Origin: Oscillospiraceae bacterium
GTDB taxonomy: Bacteria > Bacillota > Clostridia > Oscillospirales > Ruminococcaceae
Reading direction: 5' to 3'
Assembly: GCA_017521325.1 (NCBI GenBank)
Contig: JAFXCV010000068.1
Span: 58,839-122,838 of the forward strand
DNA length: 64,000 nucleotides
Both the position numbers and the translations under genes were made by a program. Position 1 is the first letter of the stretch, and every line of letters begins with the position of its first letter. The notes under the pieces were generated by a model that worked only from the letters and a program-made list of their open reading frames with translations, was not told the origin of the DNA and searched no databases. Below are positions 50,974-59,665 of the stretch, piece by piece.

Positions 50974-52421
50974 CCGTATGGTACAAACTCCGCATCGGGA
51001 TCATACGTATTCTTATGCCATTTGTAATAGCTGTTCGGCCACTTGATATTTGGATTCTTAGTACTTGTCTGCGTACCCTCCATAGGATCCTCACCATCTC
51101 GCAGCTTCCTTGCAAATACTACAAGTCTTCCGTCACTGAACGTACTGTTGCATGTGGATAGCGTCAGCAGCTCATCGCCGTACTTGACATCCACATCATT
51201 GAGCCGGATCGTGCGTCGTTTGATTTCGTTCACATAATCATAGAATGCACGCTCATCGGCAAAATCCAACTGGTTCCAGTAATCAAATTTCGTTTCGGTT
51301 TCATCATCGATGTCCACGATAATGAAGCCAAAAATCTTGTATTTGTACTTTTTGTAGTTGGAGTTGAGCTCCACAATCGGATGCTCACCGTAATAATTGA
51401 CATTGTTCACATAATGCTTCAGGCTTCCGAACATGGAATAATCGTGCATGTTGTGTCCATATACAATCAGATTACCTGAATTTTCCAATTCCTTTTTGCC
51501 ATCGACCACATAGTCGAAATTGTTTCTGAAATCCATAAAGATGGAACCGGCTTTCGCCTTCTGCATCTTGATGTTTCGTTCGAGGTAGAAATCATTGCCA
51601 TCCGGTTCACGTCGCTGCAGAACAGGATAGGAAATGCTTGTACCGGGAATCGAAAGCCATCCGATCACATCGGGGTTGACCGCAAGCAGGTTTTCTACAT
51701 TTGGCAGATAACCATAGTATTCATAACCTATGATTTCCTCGGTGGTTTCCTCAATTTCTTCCGGCTGAGAGGTATAGATGCTCTCCATCTCTGAGATCAG
51801 CAAGGAATTTTGATGATTCTCCCAGAAAAAATTCACAATCAGGCAAAGACAAGCAATGAAAATCGCTGAGGATGAAAGAAAGATAAATTTACGAATCACC
51901 TCAAACGGACTATCGCCTCTTTGCGGAAACAGTGAAAATCCACGTTTTTTCTTTTTGGACTTCTTTGAAGATTTTGTTTTCTTTTTGGGCTTGGCTTCAG
52001 GCGCATTTTCGGCTTCTGTTTCAGGAGTTACAGGAGTTTCCTGCTTTACCTCGGATTGGGACTCTTCACCATTTTCCTTGGCGTTTTTAAAACGTTTGAC
52101 CTTGTCAGCGATCTGAAGCTTCGTTTCTTCTTTTTGAATTTCTTCGCTCAAAGCAAGTTTAAATGCTTTGATCTTATCACTTTTTGTATCATTCGGTGGT
52201 GATTTTGGAATCTCAGGGGATTGCACATCCTGTGTGTCAGATTCTGCTGCAGGAGTTATTTCGTCATCATCCTGTATTGTTTCTACAGGTTCATTTGCAG
52301 ACTCAGTATGCTCCGCATCATTATTCTGTGCGACGATTTCCTGTTCATTATCTGAAATAATCACAGAATCATCCGTCTTGTCCTCCTGAGAAACAACCGA
52401 CTCTTCCGGTTCTTTACTCAT
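50970..52421 (-). CDS. Class B sortase with long cytoplasmic acidic N-terminus
   Basis: The 483-residue protein has a long charged, probably disordered cytoplasmic region (residues 1-165, with a lysine-rich patch KPKKKTKSSKKSKKKKRG near 145). One membrane segment (about 180-202) and the sortase domain follow: LIVYGHNMHDYSMFGS with the His, LLTLSTCNSTFSDGRLVVFARK with Cys and Arg. The N-terminal extension is unusual for sortases and could bind an intracellular partner or nucleic acid. It overlaps cinA by four bases and the next sortase by four. Confidence 0.9.
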   Translation of the reverse strand: MSKEPEESVVSQEDKTDDSVIISDNEQEIVAQNNDAEHTESANEPVETIQDDDEITPAAESDTQDVQSPEIPKSPPNDTKSDKIKAFKLALSEEIQKEETKLQIADKVKRFKNAKENGEESQSEVKQETPVTPETEAENAPEAKPKKKTKSSKKSKKKKRGFSLFPQRGDSPFEVIRKFIFLSSSAIFIACLCLIVNFFWENHQNSLLISEMESIYTSQPEEIEETTEEIIGYEYYGYLPNVENLLAVNPDVIGWLSIPGTSISYPVLQRREPDGNDFYLERNIKMQKAKAGSIFMDFRNNFDYVVDGKKELENSGNLIVYGHNMHDYSMFGSLKHYVNNVNYYGEHPIVELNSNYKKYKYKIFGFIIVDIDDETETKFDYWNQLDFADERAFYDYVNEIKRRTIRLNDVDVKYGDELLTLSTCNSTFSDGRLVVFARKLRDGEDPMEGTQTSTKNPNIKWPNSYYKWHKNTYDPDAEFVPYG

Positions 52422-53032
52422 GAATTATCCTCCATCAGAATTTTTTCTGCCGTCCTCATTACGAATGCAGCCGTCATCTGTCGGTTAAAACTTCGACCGT
52501 GACCGTTTGCATTCCAGAGCTTCAGTAAATATACTGTTTGCTTCCCTTGATAACAGAACCCGACATATACCGTGCCGACTGGCTTTTCCGGTGTGCCGCC
52601 CTGCGGTCCTGCAAGTCCGGTAACGGATACACAAAGATCCGCATCGGTTAACTCACTTATCCCTTGTGCCATGGCGATTGCCGTCTGCATGCTCACTGCT
52701 CCATGATTCTGTAGAATCTCGTGCGGTACATGCAGCAGCATTTCCTTGATTCTGTTTGCATAGGTGCAGAGTCCGCATTCAAAAACTGCTGATGCACCAT
52801 CGACTGATGTCAAATAGGCAGAAAGTATGCCACCCGTACAGCTTTCCGCTGTAGCGATCGTTTCATGCTTCTGCTCTAATAATTTTACTACATTTTTGAC
52901 GGTCTTGTCAAGATTTTCGATGGAATATTCTGAGAAATCCACAATCTCAGTCAATTCTGAACGTTCAAACATAGCATATTCACCAATATTTTTATCATGA
53001 TTTCGGGGCTTCGTTAATTCATTTAACATCAA
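52418..53032 (-). CDS. CinA C-terminal-domain protein (nicotinamide-nucleotide amidase-like)
   Basis: The 204-residue protein has the CinA amidase domain (ETIATAESCTGGILSAYLTSVDGAS, SVTGLAGPQGGTPEKPVGTVYVG, FNRQMTAAFVM). This hydrolyses nicotinamide mononucleotide in NAD recycling. About 50 extra residues precede the domain; MFERSEL is an alternative later start. The upstream thiI stop and this ATG overlap as TGATG, and the next sortase ATG overlaps its stop, so translation is coupled on both sides. Confidence 0.85.
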   Translation of the reverse strand: MMLNELTKPRNHDKNIGEYAMFERSELTEIVDFSEYSIENLDKTVKNVVKLLEQKHETIATAESCTGGILSAYLTSVDGASAVFECGLCTYANRIKEMLLHVPHEILQNHGAVSMQTAIAMAQGISELTDADLCVSVTGLAGPQGGTPEKPVGTVYVGFCYQGKQTVYLLKLWNANGHGRSFNRQMTAAFVMRTAEKILMEDNS

Positions 53033-54207
53033 ACCTTCAGCTTGAAGCGTTTGAGCTGTGTACCCTCTACTGCTTTTTCGACCAATTCACCGAAATTTCC
53101 GCTATTCTGCGATTCTTCAATCATCGAAAGCTGCGGACGGATCTTAGGATGTCTGGGGGTAAATACCGTGCAGCAATCCTCATAGGGCTGAATCGAAATA
53201 TCAAAGGTATCAATCTTTCTAGAGATCTCGATGATTTCCGTTTTGTCCATGCCGATCAGCGGACGGAACACCGGAATTTTACATACAGCATCCGTGCAGA
53301 CCATTGCCTGCAGGGTCTGGCTTGCAACCTGACCAACACTTTCACCTGTGATCAGAGCAAGGCTGCCTTCCTTTTCACAGATTCTCTGCGCAATTTCCAT
53401 CATCAGTCGGCGCATGATAATCGTAAAATATTCTTCGGGACAGCGGCGTCTGATTTCTTCTTGAATCTCGGTGAACGGAACACAGTAGAAATTAATATCA
53501 CCGCAGTAATCCGTGATCTTATCGCAGAGCTGCTCAACCTTCAGAAGCGCACGATCGGAGGTGTAGGGAGGACTGATAAAATGGATTGCAGAAATGGATA
53601 CGCCACGCTTTGCCATCATATAGCCTGCGACAGGACTGTCGATACCGCCGGAAAGAAGAAGCATTGCCTTGCCGCTGCATCCGACGGGGAGTCCGCCTGC
53701 ACCTTTAAGCTTGACTGCATGGACGTAAGCGTTGGTGTCACGGATTTCAACCATAACGGTGATTTCCGGATTTTTTACATCCACCTTTAAATGGGGATAC
53801 TTTTCACAGAGAATACCGCCAAGCTCACGACAGATCTCCGGAGATTTCATCGGAAATGTTTTGTCGGCTCTTTTTGCATCTACCTTATAGGTTCTGGTTT
53901 CTTCCAACGTTTCCTCTAAATACACTTGCGCTTTTTCGCAGATATCAGAAAAATCCTTTTCACAAACACATGCACGGCAGATGGAAGCGATACCAAACAC
54001 TTTCTGAAGACGGGCGATTGCTTCATCGAGGTCAATTCCCTCCTCCTGCGGATCAACATAGATCGTTGACTGCGCACTGCTGTATTCGAAATTTCCAAGC
54101 GGATTCAGACGACGCTTGATCTGCTTAAACAGCACATCCTCAAAGCTGTATTTATTCTGCCCCTTCAGAGCCATCTCACCGTATTTGATCAGAATTACTT
54201 CCTTCAT
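53029..54207 (-). CDS. thiI: tRNA 4-thiouridine synthase ThiI
   Basis: The start at 54207 (MKEVILIKYGEMALKGQNK) is chosen from the family start and GAGG upstream. The roughly 392-residue protein has the NFLD/THUMP RNA-binding region and the PP-loop SGGIDSPVAGYMMAKRG. It ends after the adenylating domain, without the rhodanese part, as in most Firmicutes. It thiolates U8 of tRNA using sulfur from a cysteine desulfurase, and that gene lies directly upstream (24-base gap). Downstream it overlaps cinA. Confidence 0.94.
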   Translation of the reverse strand: MKEVILIKYGEMALKGQNKYSFEDVLFKQIKRRLNPLGNFEYSSAQSTIYVDPQEEGIDLDEAIARLQKVFGIASICRACVCEKDFSDICEKAQVYLEETLEETRTYKVDAKRADKTFPMKSPEICRELGGILCEKYPHLKVDVKNPEITVMVEIRDTNAYVHAVKLKGAGGLPVGCSGKAMLLLSGGIDSPVAGYMMAKRGVSISAIHFISPPYTSDRALLKVEQLCDKITDYCGDINFYCVPFTEIQEEIRRRCPEEYFTIIMRRLMMEIAQRICEKEGSLALITGESVGQVASQTLQAMVCTDAVCKIPVFRPLIGMDKTEIIEISRKIDTFDISIQPYEDCCTVFTPRHPKIRPQLSMIEESQNSGNFGELVEKAVEGTQLKRFKLKV

Positions 54208-54231
54208 ATTATATACCTCACTTGTCATGTA

Positions 54232-55365
54232 TTATTTATGTATCAGTTGTGCCTGTCCCTGTGCAACAGCGTCTGTCAGAGCAATCAGATCCTCTTCGGT
54301 TGTTTCACAGGAAAAACTAATGCGCAATGCACTGTCGGCATGATCATCGGAAACGCCATAGGCAGCAAGCACACCGCTTTTTGCACCCTTCGAGCAGGCA
54401 GAACCGCTGGAAACGTAAATCCCCTTGCTTTCAAGGAAATGGAGCATGATTTCCGAACGGATTCCCTTAACAGAGAAATTAACAATATAACTGCTCCCCT
54501 GTTCGGAACTGTTGATATGAATATCTTTTATTTCATGCAGACGATCAAGCAGGAAATGCTTCAGAGCCTCTGCCTTTTCATAACGTTGTGCAATTGTCGG
54601 CTGCATGCATTTTACTGCAGCACCGAATCCTGCAATCAGAGGAAGCGCTTCAGTGCCGGGGCGTATGGATTTTTCCTGTTTGCCGCCCGTTACAAGCGGA
54701 ATCAACCGGACTCCCCTACGCACATATAATGCGCCTACACCTTTCGGACCATGGATCTTATGGGCACTGATCGAAATCAGATCGGCATGCAAATCGTTGA
54801 CACGCACAGGAAGCTTCATAAATGCCTGCACCGCATCGCAATGTGTGATCACTTCCGGAAAACGTTTTTTGATAATACGGAACACCTTTTGAACAGGAAG
54901 GATTCTTCCGGTTTCATTTTCTGCCATCATCATACTGATAAGGCATGTATCCTCCCCTACTGCGTCAATGAAATCAGCAGCATCAAATTCACCATTCTCA
55001 TTCGGGCGTATCCTTGTTACCCGAAAGCCCTGTGATTCCAATGCATCTACAGTACTTCTTACAGATGCATGTTCTACAGCTGAGGTCACAATATGCGGGC
55101 GGCGTTTGCCATAAGCTGCCGCTGCACCACGCAGCGCAAGATTACTGCTTTCGGTCGCACCCGAGGTAAACAGAATACAGCCCGGCTCACAACCAAGTGC
55201 ATCTGCAATCGTTTTTCGTGCTTCGTCCATCACCAGCTGCGCATCAAGACCGGCACGGTGCAAGGAAGATGGGTTCGCATAGGTGTGCGTCATACTCTTC
55301 ACCACTGCGTCAACTACTTCCGGAAAGGGCTTTGTCGTTGCGGCATTATCCAGATAGACAGCCAT
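54232..55365 (-). CDS. Cysteine desulfurase, IscS/NifS type
   Basis: The start at 55365 (MAVYLDNAATTKPFPEV) has AAGGATGTGA in front. The roughly 377-residue protein has ISAHKIHGPKG with the PLP Lys and SSGSACSKGAKSG with the persulfide Cys. It releases sulfur from cysteine for thiI, the next gene, so it is probably the thiolation-dedicated desulfurase (NifZ-like). It is first in a minus-strand run of six genes ending in a SpoIID-like gene. The promoter upstream has a good -10 but a poor -35. Confidence 0.94.
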   Translation of the reverse strand: MAVYLDNAATTKPFPEVVDAVVKSMTHTYANPSSLHRAGLDAQLVMDEARKTIADALGCEPGCILFTSGATESSNLALRGAAAAYGKRRPHIVTSAVEHASVRSTVDALESQGFRVTRIRPNENGEFDAADFIDAVGEDTCLISMMMAENETGRILPVQKVFRIIKKRFPEVITHCDAVQAFMKLPVRVNDLHADLISISAHKIHGPKGVGALYVRRGVRLIPLVTGGKQEKSIRPGTEALPLIAGFGAAVKCMQPTIAQRYEKAEALKHFLLDRLHEIKDIHINSSEQGSSYIVNFSVKGIRSEIMLHFLESKGIYVSSGSACSKGAKSGVLAAYGVSDDHADSALRISFSCETTEEDLIALTDAVAQGQAQLIHK

Positions 55366-55407
55366 ACTTTCACATCCTTCAAACATTATTCTTACACACT
55401 TATTTAT

Positions 55408-55436
55408 ATTATATCATATAATCGGATTTTTTACCA
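55408..55436 (-). promoter_or_regulatory. Promoter of the desulfurase-thiI-sortase run
   Basis: On the minus strand TATAAT (55408-55413) has TGA before it. The -35 position, 17 bases away, reads TGGTAA, a poor match to TTGACA, so the extended -10 may carry the strength. Confidence 0.4.
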
Positions 55437-55492
55437 GACCTTTTGAAGAAAAACTTGAAATTTTACAAATTTCATTTTTTTGAAAAAAAGTC

Positions 55493-55521
55493 TTGACAAA
55501 TCTTTTCCTATGTGGTATAAT
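55493..55521 (+). promoter_or_regulatory. Promoter of the tRNA-Leu triplet
   Basis: TTGACA (55493-55498), a 17-base spacer and TATAAT (55516-55521), with TGG before the -10. It is nearly a consensus promoter. Confidence 0.85.
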
Positions 55522-55548
55522 AATTTTTGTTGAGTCAAGAACACCGCT

Positions 55549-55635
55549 GCGGATATGGCGGAATAGGCAGACGCGCTAGCTTCAGGTGCTAGTCCTCGCA
55601 AGGGGGTGAAGGTTCAAGTCCTTTTATCCGCACCA
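55549..55635 (+). tRNA. tRNA-Leu (anticodon CAG), copy 1 of 3
   Basis: GCGGATA pairs with TATCCGC for the acceptor stem. The anticodon arm CTAGC-TTCAGGT-GCTAG shows CAG, a long variable arm is present and CCA is encoded. The 87 bases are identical in all three copies. Confidence 0.96.
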
Positions 55636-55669
55636 TTTTCTTGATTCGACAAACAATTTCATAGGTGCT

Positions 55670-55756
55670 GCGGATATGGCGGAATAGGCAGACGCGCTAG
55701 CTTCAGGTGCTAGTCCTCGCAAGGGGGTGAAGGTTCAAGTCCTTTTATCCGCACCA
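55670..55756 (+). tRNA. tRNA-Leu (anticodon CAG), copy 2 of 3
   Basis: Identical to copy 1; the spacer before it is 34 bases. No separate promoter is visible, so it should be processed from the same transcript. Confidence 0.96.
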
Positions 55757-55779
55757 TTAAATTTACAATTGAATAGTAT

Positions 55780-55866
55780 GCGGATATGGCGGAATAGGCA
55801 GACGCGCTAGCTTCAGGTGCTAGTCCTCGCAAGGGGGTGAAGGTTCAAGTCCTTTTATCCGCACCA
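55780..55866 (+). tRNA. tRNA-Leu (anticodon CAG), copy 3 of 3
   Basis: Identical to copies 1 and 2; the spacer before it is 23 bases. A terminator follows at once. Confidence 0.96.
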
Positions 55867-55873
55867 TTTAAGG

Positions 55874-55922
55874 ACACCATTGAAATCCAAATCTAAAGTG
55901 TTGGATTTTGTGGTGTTTTTTA
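55874..55922 (+). terminator. Terminator of the tRNA-Leu triplet
   Basis: ACACCATTGAAATCCAA (55874-55890) pairs, with an internal mismatch, with 55901-55916, followed by a run of T. Confidence 0.75.
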
Positions 55923-55951
55923 TATTTCATAGATATCGGGAGTACTATAAT

Positions 55952-56524
55952 ATGAAAAGGAAAAAAATCAAACTGTATTCTATGACATTTATGACACTTC
56001 TTAGTATCTTTGTACTCTTTTATTTTTTTGATCCATTTGAACCATTCCATAATTACGAACTTCCTTCTGGTAATAATGATTTCATTTTGTGCTACTATAA
56101 AGCAGATTTAGGAGCCAAGAACAAGACATACTATATAATTACAGGTAACGGGGATGTAATAAAGGTTTCTTCAGAATATCCATTAAATTATTATGATTTA
56201 AGAGAGTGTGGCAGCAAAACTGAAAGTGAAAAGAAAACTGGCGAAATGAATGATGATATATTAAAAAAACTAAAAAAGATTAACGCAGATAATTGCAGAA
56301 TCGTTTCATACGTTGGAGAAAGTGAGATTGCATATCCTGAGTCGTGTTACTATATCGTTCATCAAAAAGATGATGAGATTAACATGCAACCAATAAAAAC
56401 AATATACTATAACGGCTCATTTGGAAATGAGCCAAAAACAATTTCGATTTGCCGCAGTATGCATACCAATACAATTTGCAATTACATTGACGAAATGGTT
56501 GATTTATTTGAACATAATTCTTAA
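55952..56524 (+). CDS. AT-rich orphan membrane-anchored protein
   Basis: ATG 55952 is chosen because GGGAG lies about ten bases upstream; an earlier in-frame ATG at 55880 lies in the tRNA terminator. The 190-residue product has a basic start (MKRKKIKLYS), one hydrophobic segment (about residues 10-28) and a soluble part with several Cys residues and SYVGESEIAYPESCYY. Base composition is clearly lower in G+C than the neighbours, by eye. It lies directly downstream of a tRNA gene cluster, a common insertion site, so it may have been acquired. No domain recognised. Confidence 0.6.
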   Translation: MKRKKIKLYSMTFMTLLSIFVLFYFFDPFEPFHNYELPSGNNDFILCYYKADLGAKNKTYYIITGNGDVIKVSSEYPLNYYDLRECGSKTESEKKTGEMNDDILKKLKKINADNCRIVSYVGESEIAYPESCYYIVHQKDDEINMQPIKTIYYNGSFGNEPKTISICRSMHTNTICNYIDEMVDLFEHNS

Positions 56525-56549
56525 CCTATTTGCGTTTTTTGAAACATTC

Positions 56550-56576
56550 AAGTTCTCATTGTTATGAGAACTTTTT
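56550..56576 (+). terminator. Rho-independent terminator
   Basis: AAGTTCTCAT pairs with ATGAGAACTT around a TGTT loop, followed by T. Confidence 0.85.
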
Positions 56577-56627
56577 TGTATTGTCAATTTCTACAAAATT
56601 TGAATTATTTTTTTGTTTTTCGACACC

Positions 56628-56656
56628 TTGACCTCGTTCTTTTTATATGTTATAAT
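56628..56656 (+). promoter_or_regulatory. Promoter of the aquaporin gene
   Basis: TTGACC (56628-56633), a 17-base spacer and TATAAT (56651-56656), with TGT before the -10. Confidence 0.75.
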
Positions 56657-56716
56657 TTAAATGTATACAAACACGCATTGCTTGTTTACGAATTTTTTAA
56701 GAAAGGAGGAAATATC

Positions 56717-57457
56717 ATGAATTCCATGAAAAAGTATATCGCAGAATTCATCGGCACAATGGTACTGGTGATTCTCGGATGCGGTACTGCAATGCTGGTT
56801 GGCTGTGATGCAGTACAGGGCGGCGGATACATCCTGACAGCGCTTGCCTTCGGTCTGGTGATTGTCGGCATGGCTTATTGCGTCGGAAATATCTCCGGCT
56901 GCCATATCAACCCTGCGGTTTCTTTGGCAGTACTGATCAACGGCGGAATGACCGTTTCAGAGTACTTCGGTTATGTTGTTGCTCAGTTCCTTGGCGGTTT
57001 TGCAGGTGCCGGTGTGCTGGCTACCATTTTTGGTCTTGGCGGCGTTACCGACATGACAGGCGGCTTTGGTTCCAATGGTCTTGGTGGTGTTAACAATAAC
57101 ATTTGGGCTGGCCTGATCGTAGAAGTTGTTCTGACCTTCATTTTCGTGATGACCATTCTCGGCGTAACTTCCAAGAAGGCAGGCCATGGTTCCTTTGGTG
57201 GTCTGATCATCGGTCTGACACTGACGCTGGTACACATTCTGGGTATTGGTCTGACAGGAACTTCCGTCAACCCTGCAAGAAGCCTCGGCCCTGCTGTGGT
57301 TGCAGCTCTGACGGGCAATACTGCCCCCATCACCTGTGTATGGGTATTCTTTGTAGGTCCGCTGGTCGGTGCAGCGCTTGCTGCTGTGGTATATAAATCC
57401 CTTGAAAACGACAAGCAGGAAGAGAAGAAAGAAAAGAAGCAGGAAAAGAAGAAGTAA
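56717..57457 (+). CDS. Aquaporin, AqpZ-type water channel
   Basis: ATG 56717 has AAAGGAGG upstream; the frame is open further back but without a start site. The 246-residue protein has six membrane segments with the two NPA boxes, CHINPAVSLAV and SVNPARSLGP. The helix before the second box (TLVHILGIGLTGTSVNPAR) has His and Thr as in E. coli AqpZ, which favours water over glycerol. The C-terminus is an unusual lysine/glutamate-rich tail (about 20 residues). It is monocistronic. Confidence 0.9.
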   Translation: MNSMKKYIAEFIGTMVLVILGCGTAMLVGCDAVQGGGYILTALAFGLVIVGMAYCVGNISGCHINPAVSLAVLINGGMTVSEYFGYVVAQFLGGFAGAGVLATIFGLGGVTDMTGGFGSNGLGGVNNNIWAGLIVEVVLTFIFVMTILGVTSKKAGHGSFGGLIIGLTLTLVHILGIGLTGTSVNPARSLGPAVVAALTGNTAPITCVWVFFVGPLVGAALAAVVYKSLENDKQEEKKEKKQEKKK

Positions 57458-57470
57458 TTCAATAATTCAA

Positions 57471-57508
57471 AAGCAGTGCTTTCCTCTCGGAAGCACTGCT
57501 TCTTTTTT
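57471..57508. terminator. Rho-independent terminator
   Basis: AAGCAGTGCTT pairs with AAGCACTGCTT around a 9-base loop, followed by a T run. It also lies just past the end of the convergent metal ATPase gene. Confidence 0.85.
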
Positions 57509-59592
57509 TATAGTTGTTCCTTATAGAAATAAATGCGGTACAAAATATAGATTACACATAGGATAGTAACACCTGTATCCGCAAACACAGAAAGCCACAT
57601 ACTTGCAAATCCTAAAAATCCAAGAATCATAATCATCAGCTTAATTGCGATTGCAAATAGAATAACCGATTTCGATGTATGAGCCACCCTTTTTGAAATT
57701 CTGATCGACTGTACAATTGCTTCGGGGTCTGAAGTGAGAAACAGTATGTCAGCCGCTTCCATGGCAGCATCCGCACCGCTGCCCATTGCCGCACCGACAT
57801 CTGCACCGGAAAGCACGGGAGAATCATTGATGCCGTCCCCGACAAAGAGGACTTTTCCGTGTTCATTGCGGATTCGTTTTAGATGTTCCAGTTTTTCGTC
57901 CGGAAGGAGCTGCGCCTGAACTTCGTTGATTTTTAATTCTTCAGCCACTTGCTTTGCAAATTCTGCATTGTCCCCAGTCAGCATCACGGTATGCATTCGC
58001 ATTTCATTGAGTTTCTTAATTGCAGAATGAGAAGTGGATTTTGGCTGATCCTTCAGGATAATGCATCCGAGACAGACGCCATCCCGTGCAATATAGACTG
58101 TCGTTCCACATTCAGCGACAGGTGTTATAGACACGTTGTTTTCTTCAAGGAATAATTGGTTTCCGCACAAAACCTGATGTCCGTGATACTTGCCGGTAAT
58201 TCCCTTTCCTGCAGTTTCCGAAATATTATCAGCTGCTTCATAAGTGATTGCATTTTGCTTTGCGTGTTCAATGATACTGTATGCTACAGGATGTGTGGAT
58301 GCAGATTCCAGTGCAGCTGCAATTGCAATTACTTCCGAAGCGTCAATTTCTGTCTGCACAGAACTTACTGAAAGTCGACCATTTGTCAGTGTTCCGGTTT
58401 TATCCATGACAACGGCTTTGATGTCTGCGAGTATTTCCAGAGAAATACCGTCCTTGAAGAGGATTCCTCTTCTGCTTCCTACACCGATACCACAAAAATA
58501 GGCAAGCGGTACGCTCAATACGAGAGCGCAAGGACAGCTGATCATCAGGAAATTCAGTGCAGTATAAATCCAATGCTTTGCATTTCTAGTAATGATGGAG
58601 GGTACAATGGCTGTCAGAATAGCGATTACTACCACAGAAGGTGTGTAAACCTTCGAAAATCGTGTGATAAACCGATCAATCTTCGGTTTTCCGGCAGCTG
58701 CGTTCTCAACACTTTCGAGAATCCTTGTCACCATGGAATCCTTTAGTGTTGCGGTGGCTTCAAGTTCAAGAACACCCGAAAGATTGATGCATCCGGACAT
58801 GACTGCATCCTTAGCGCAAACCTCAAGCGGAATAGATTCACCCGTTATTGCAGAAGTATCTACACTGCTTGTTCCCTTGTGTATAATACCGTCTACAGGA
58901 ATTCTGTCCCCTGCCCTGACAGTGAGAATGTCCCCGATTCTGACATCCGCTGCTGGAATTGTCTGTATTTGTCCATCCTTGAGAAGCTGCACAGTTTCGG
59001 GACGAAAATCAATTGCATCCATGATCGTCTTACGGCTCTTGTCAATTGCGATATGTTCAAACAATTGACCGATACGGAAAAATACCATCACTCCGACCGC
59101 TTCCTCAGGACAGCCGATTACGAGCGCACCAATTGTAGCAATACACATCAGGAATTTTTCATCAAAAAATTGCCCCTTGGAGATATTTTTGACAGAAGCG
59201 ACAATGATATCAAAACCAAGAATCAAATAAGCGGTATACAGAAAGATATGAGAAATCAATTCTATTTCCCAAACAAAATCAGAAACTAATCCCAATACAT
59301 ATAGGCTGACACCCGTAATCAGAATAATAATATCCCATTTTCGAAGCATTGTTCCGTGGTCGTGATGAGGCACTGAATCTGCTTTCTTGAAAACGACTCC
59401 CTCCTCTACCATGTCGGCAGCATGTTGAATACGTTCAAGAATGCCGTTTTCATCGGAAACTACAATATGCAGCTGTTTTGTTGCAAATGACAGGCTTGCG
59501 GATTCAATTTCTTCCAGTTCCTGAATTTTGCGCTCAATTTCCGCTGCGCAGTGAGCGCAATCAAGATTCTCAATGGAAAAAATTAGTTTCAT
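57508..59592 (-). CDS. cadA: P1B-type heavy-metal ATPase (Cd/Zn/Pb exporter-like)
   Basis: The start at 59592 (MKLIFSIENLD) has AGGAGTGAT upstream. The 694-residue protein has one N-terminal heavy-metal domain with CAHC, several membrane segments, the SCPCALVLSVPLA metal-path motif, and the phosphorylation motif DKTGTLTNG. VGDGINDSPVLSGADVGAAMG is also present. The CPC motif and overall type fit exporters of Zn2+, Cd2+ and Pb2+. A palindromic operator candidate covers the promoter. No ArsR-type regulator lies in the immediate neighbourhood. Confidence 0.93.
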   Translation of the reverse strand: MKLIFSIENLDCAHCAAEIERKIQELEEIESASLSFATKQLHIVVSDENGILERIQHAADMVEEGVVFKKADSVPHHDHGTMLRKWDIIILITGVSLYVLGLVSDFVWEIELISHIFLYTAYLILGFDIIVASVKNISKGQFFDEKFLMCIATIGALVIGCPEEAVGVMVFFRIGQLFEHIAIDKSRKTIMDAIDFRPETVQLLKDGQIQTIPAADVRIGDILTVRAGDRIPVDGIIHKGTSSVDTSAITGESIPLEVCAKDAVMSGCINLSGVLELEATATLKDSMVTRILESVENAAAGKPKIDRFITRFSKVYTPSVVVIAILTAIVPSIITRNAKHWIYTALNFLMISCPCALVLSVPLAYFCGIGVGSRRGILFKDGISLEILADIKAVVMDKTGTLTNGRLSVSSVQTEIDASEVIAIAAALESASTHPVAYSIIEHAKQNAITYEAADNISETAGKGITGKYHGHQVLCGNQLFLEENNVSITPVAECGTTVYIARDGVCLGCIILKDQPKSTSHSAIKKLNEMRMHTVMLTGDNAEFAKQVAEELKINEVQAQLLPDEKLEHLKRIRNEHGKVLFVGDGINDSPVLSGADVGAAMGSGADAAMEAADILFLTSDPEAIVQSIRISKRVAHTSKSVILFAIAIKLMIMILGFLGFASMWLSVFADTGVTILCVIYILYRIYFYKEQL

Positions 59593-59610
59593 ATATATCA
59601 CTCCTAAATT

Positions 59611-59665
59611 GAATAGTTGAACCTCTGTTCAATTGAATTATAACACATCAAAACACACTTGTCAA
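59611..59665 (-). promoter_or_regulatory. Metal-ATPase promoter with ArsR/SmtB-like operator
   Basis: On the minus strand TTGACA (59660-59665) and TATAAT (59637-59642) are 17 bases apart. TTGAAC-CTCT-GTTCAA (59617-59632), a perfect 6-4-6 inverted repeat, lies at the expected transcription start, where a metal-released repressor of the ArsR/SmtB family would bind. Confidence 0.65.

Noticed and set aside
55549..55866. Three direct repeats resembling a CRISPR array
   Set aside because: The repeats are complete tRNA-Leu genes with intact cloverleaf pairing; the spacers are short and too few.
55880..55951. Upstream start for the AT-rich orphan gene
   Set aside because: The segment forms the terminator of the tRNA cluster; ATG 55952 has a ribosome binding site.
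55549..56716. Mobile element at the tRNA-Leu cluster
   Set aside because: No integrase, transposase or duplicated tRNA 3' end was found; only composition and position hint at acquisition.
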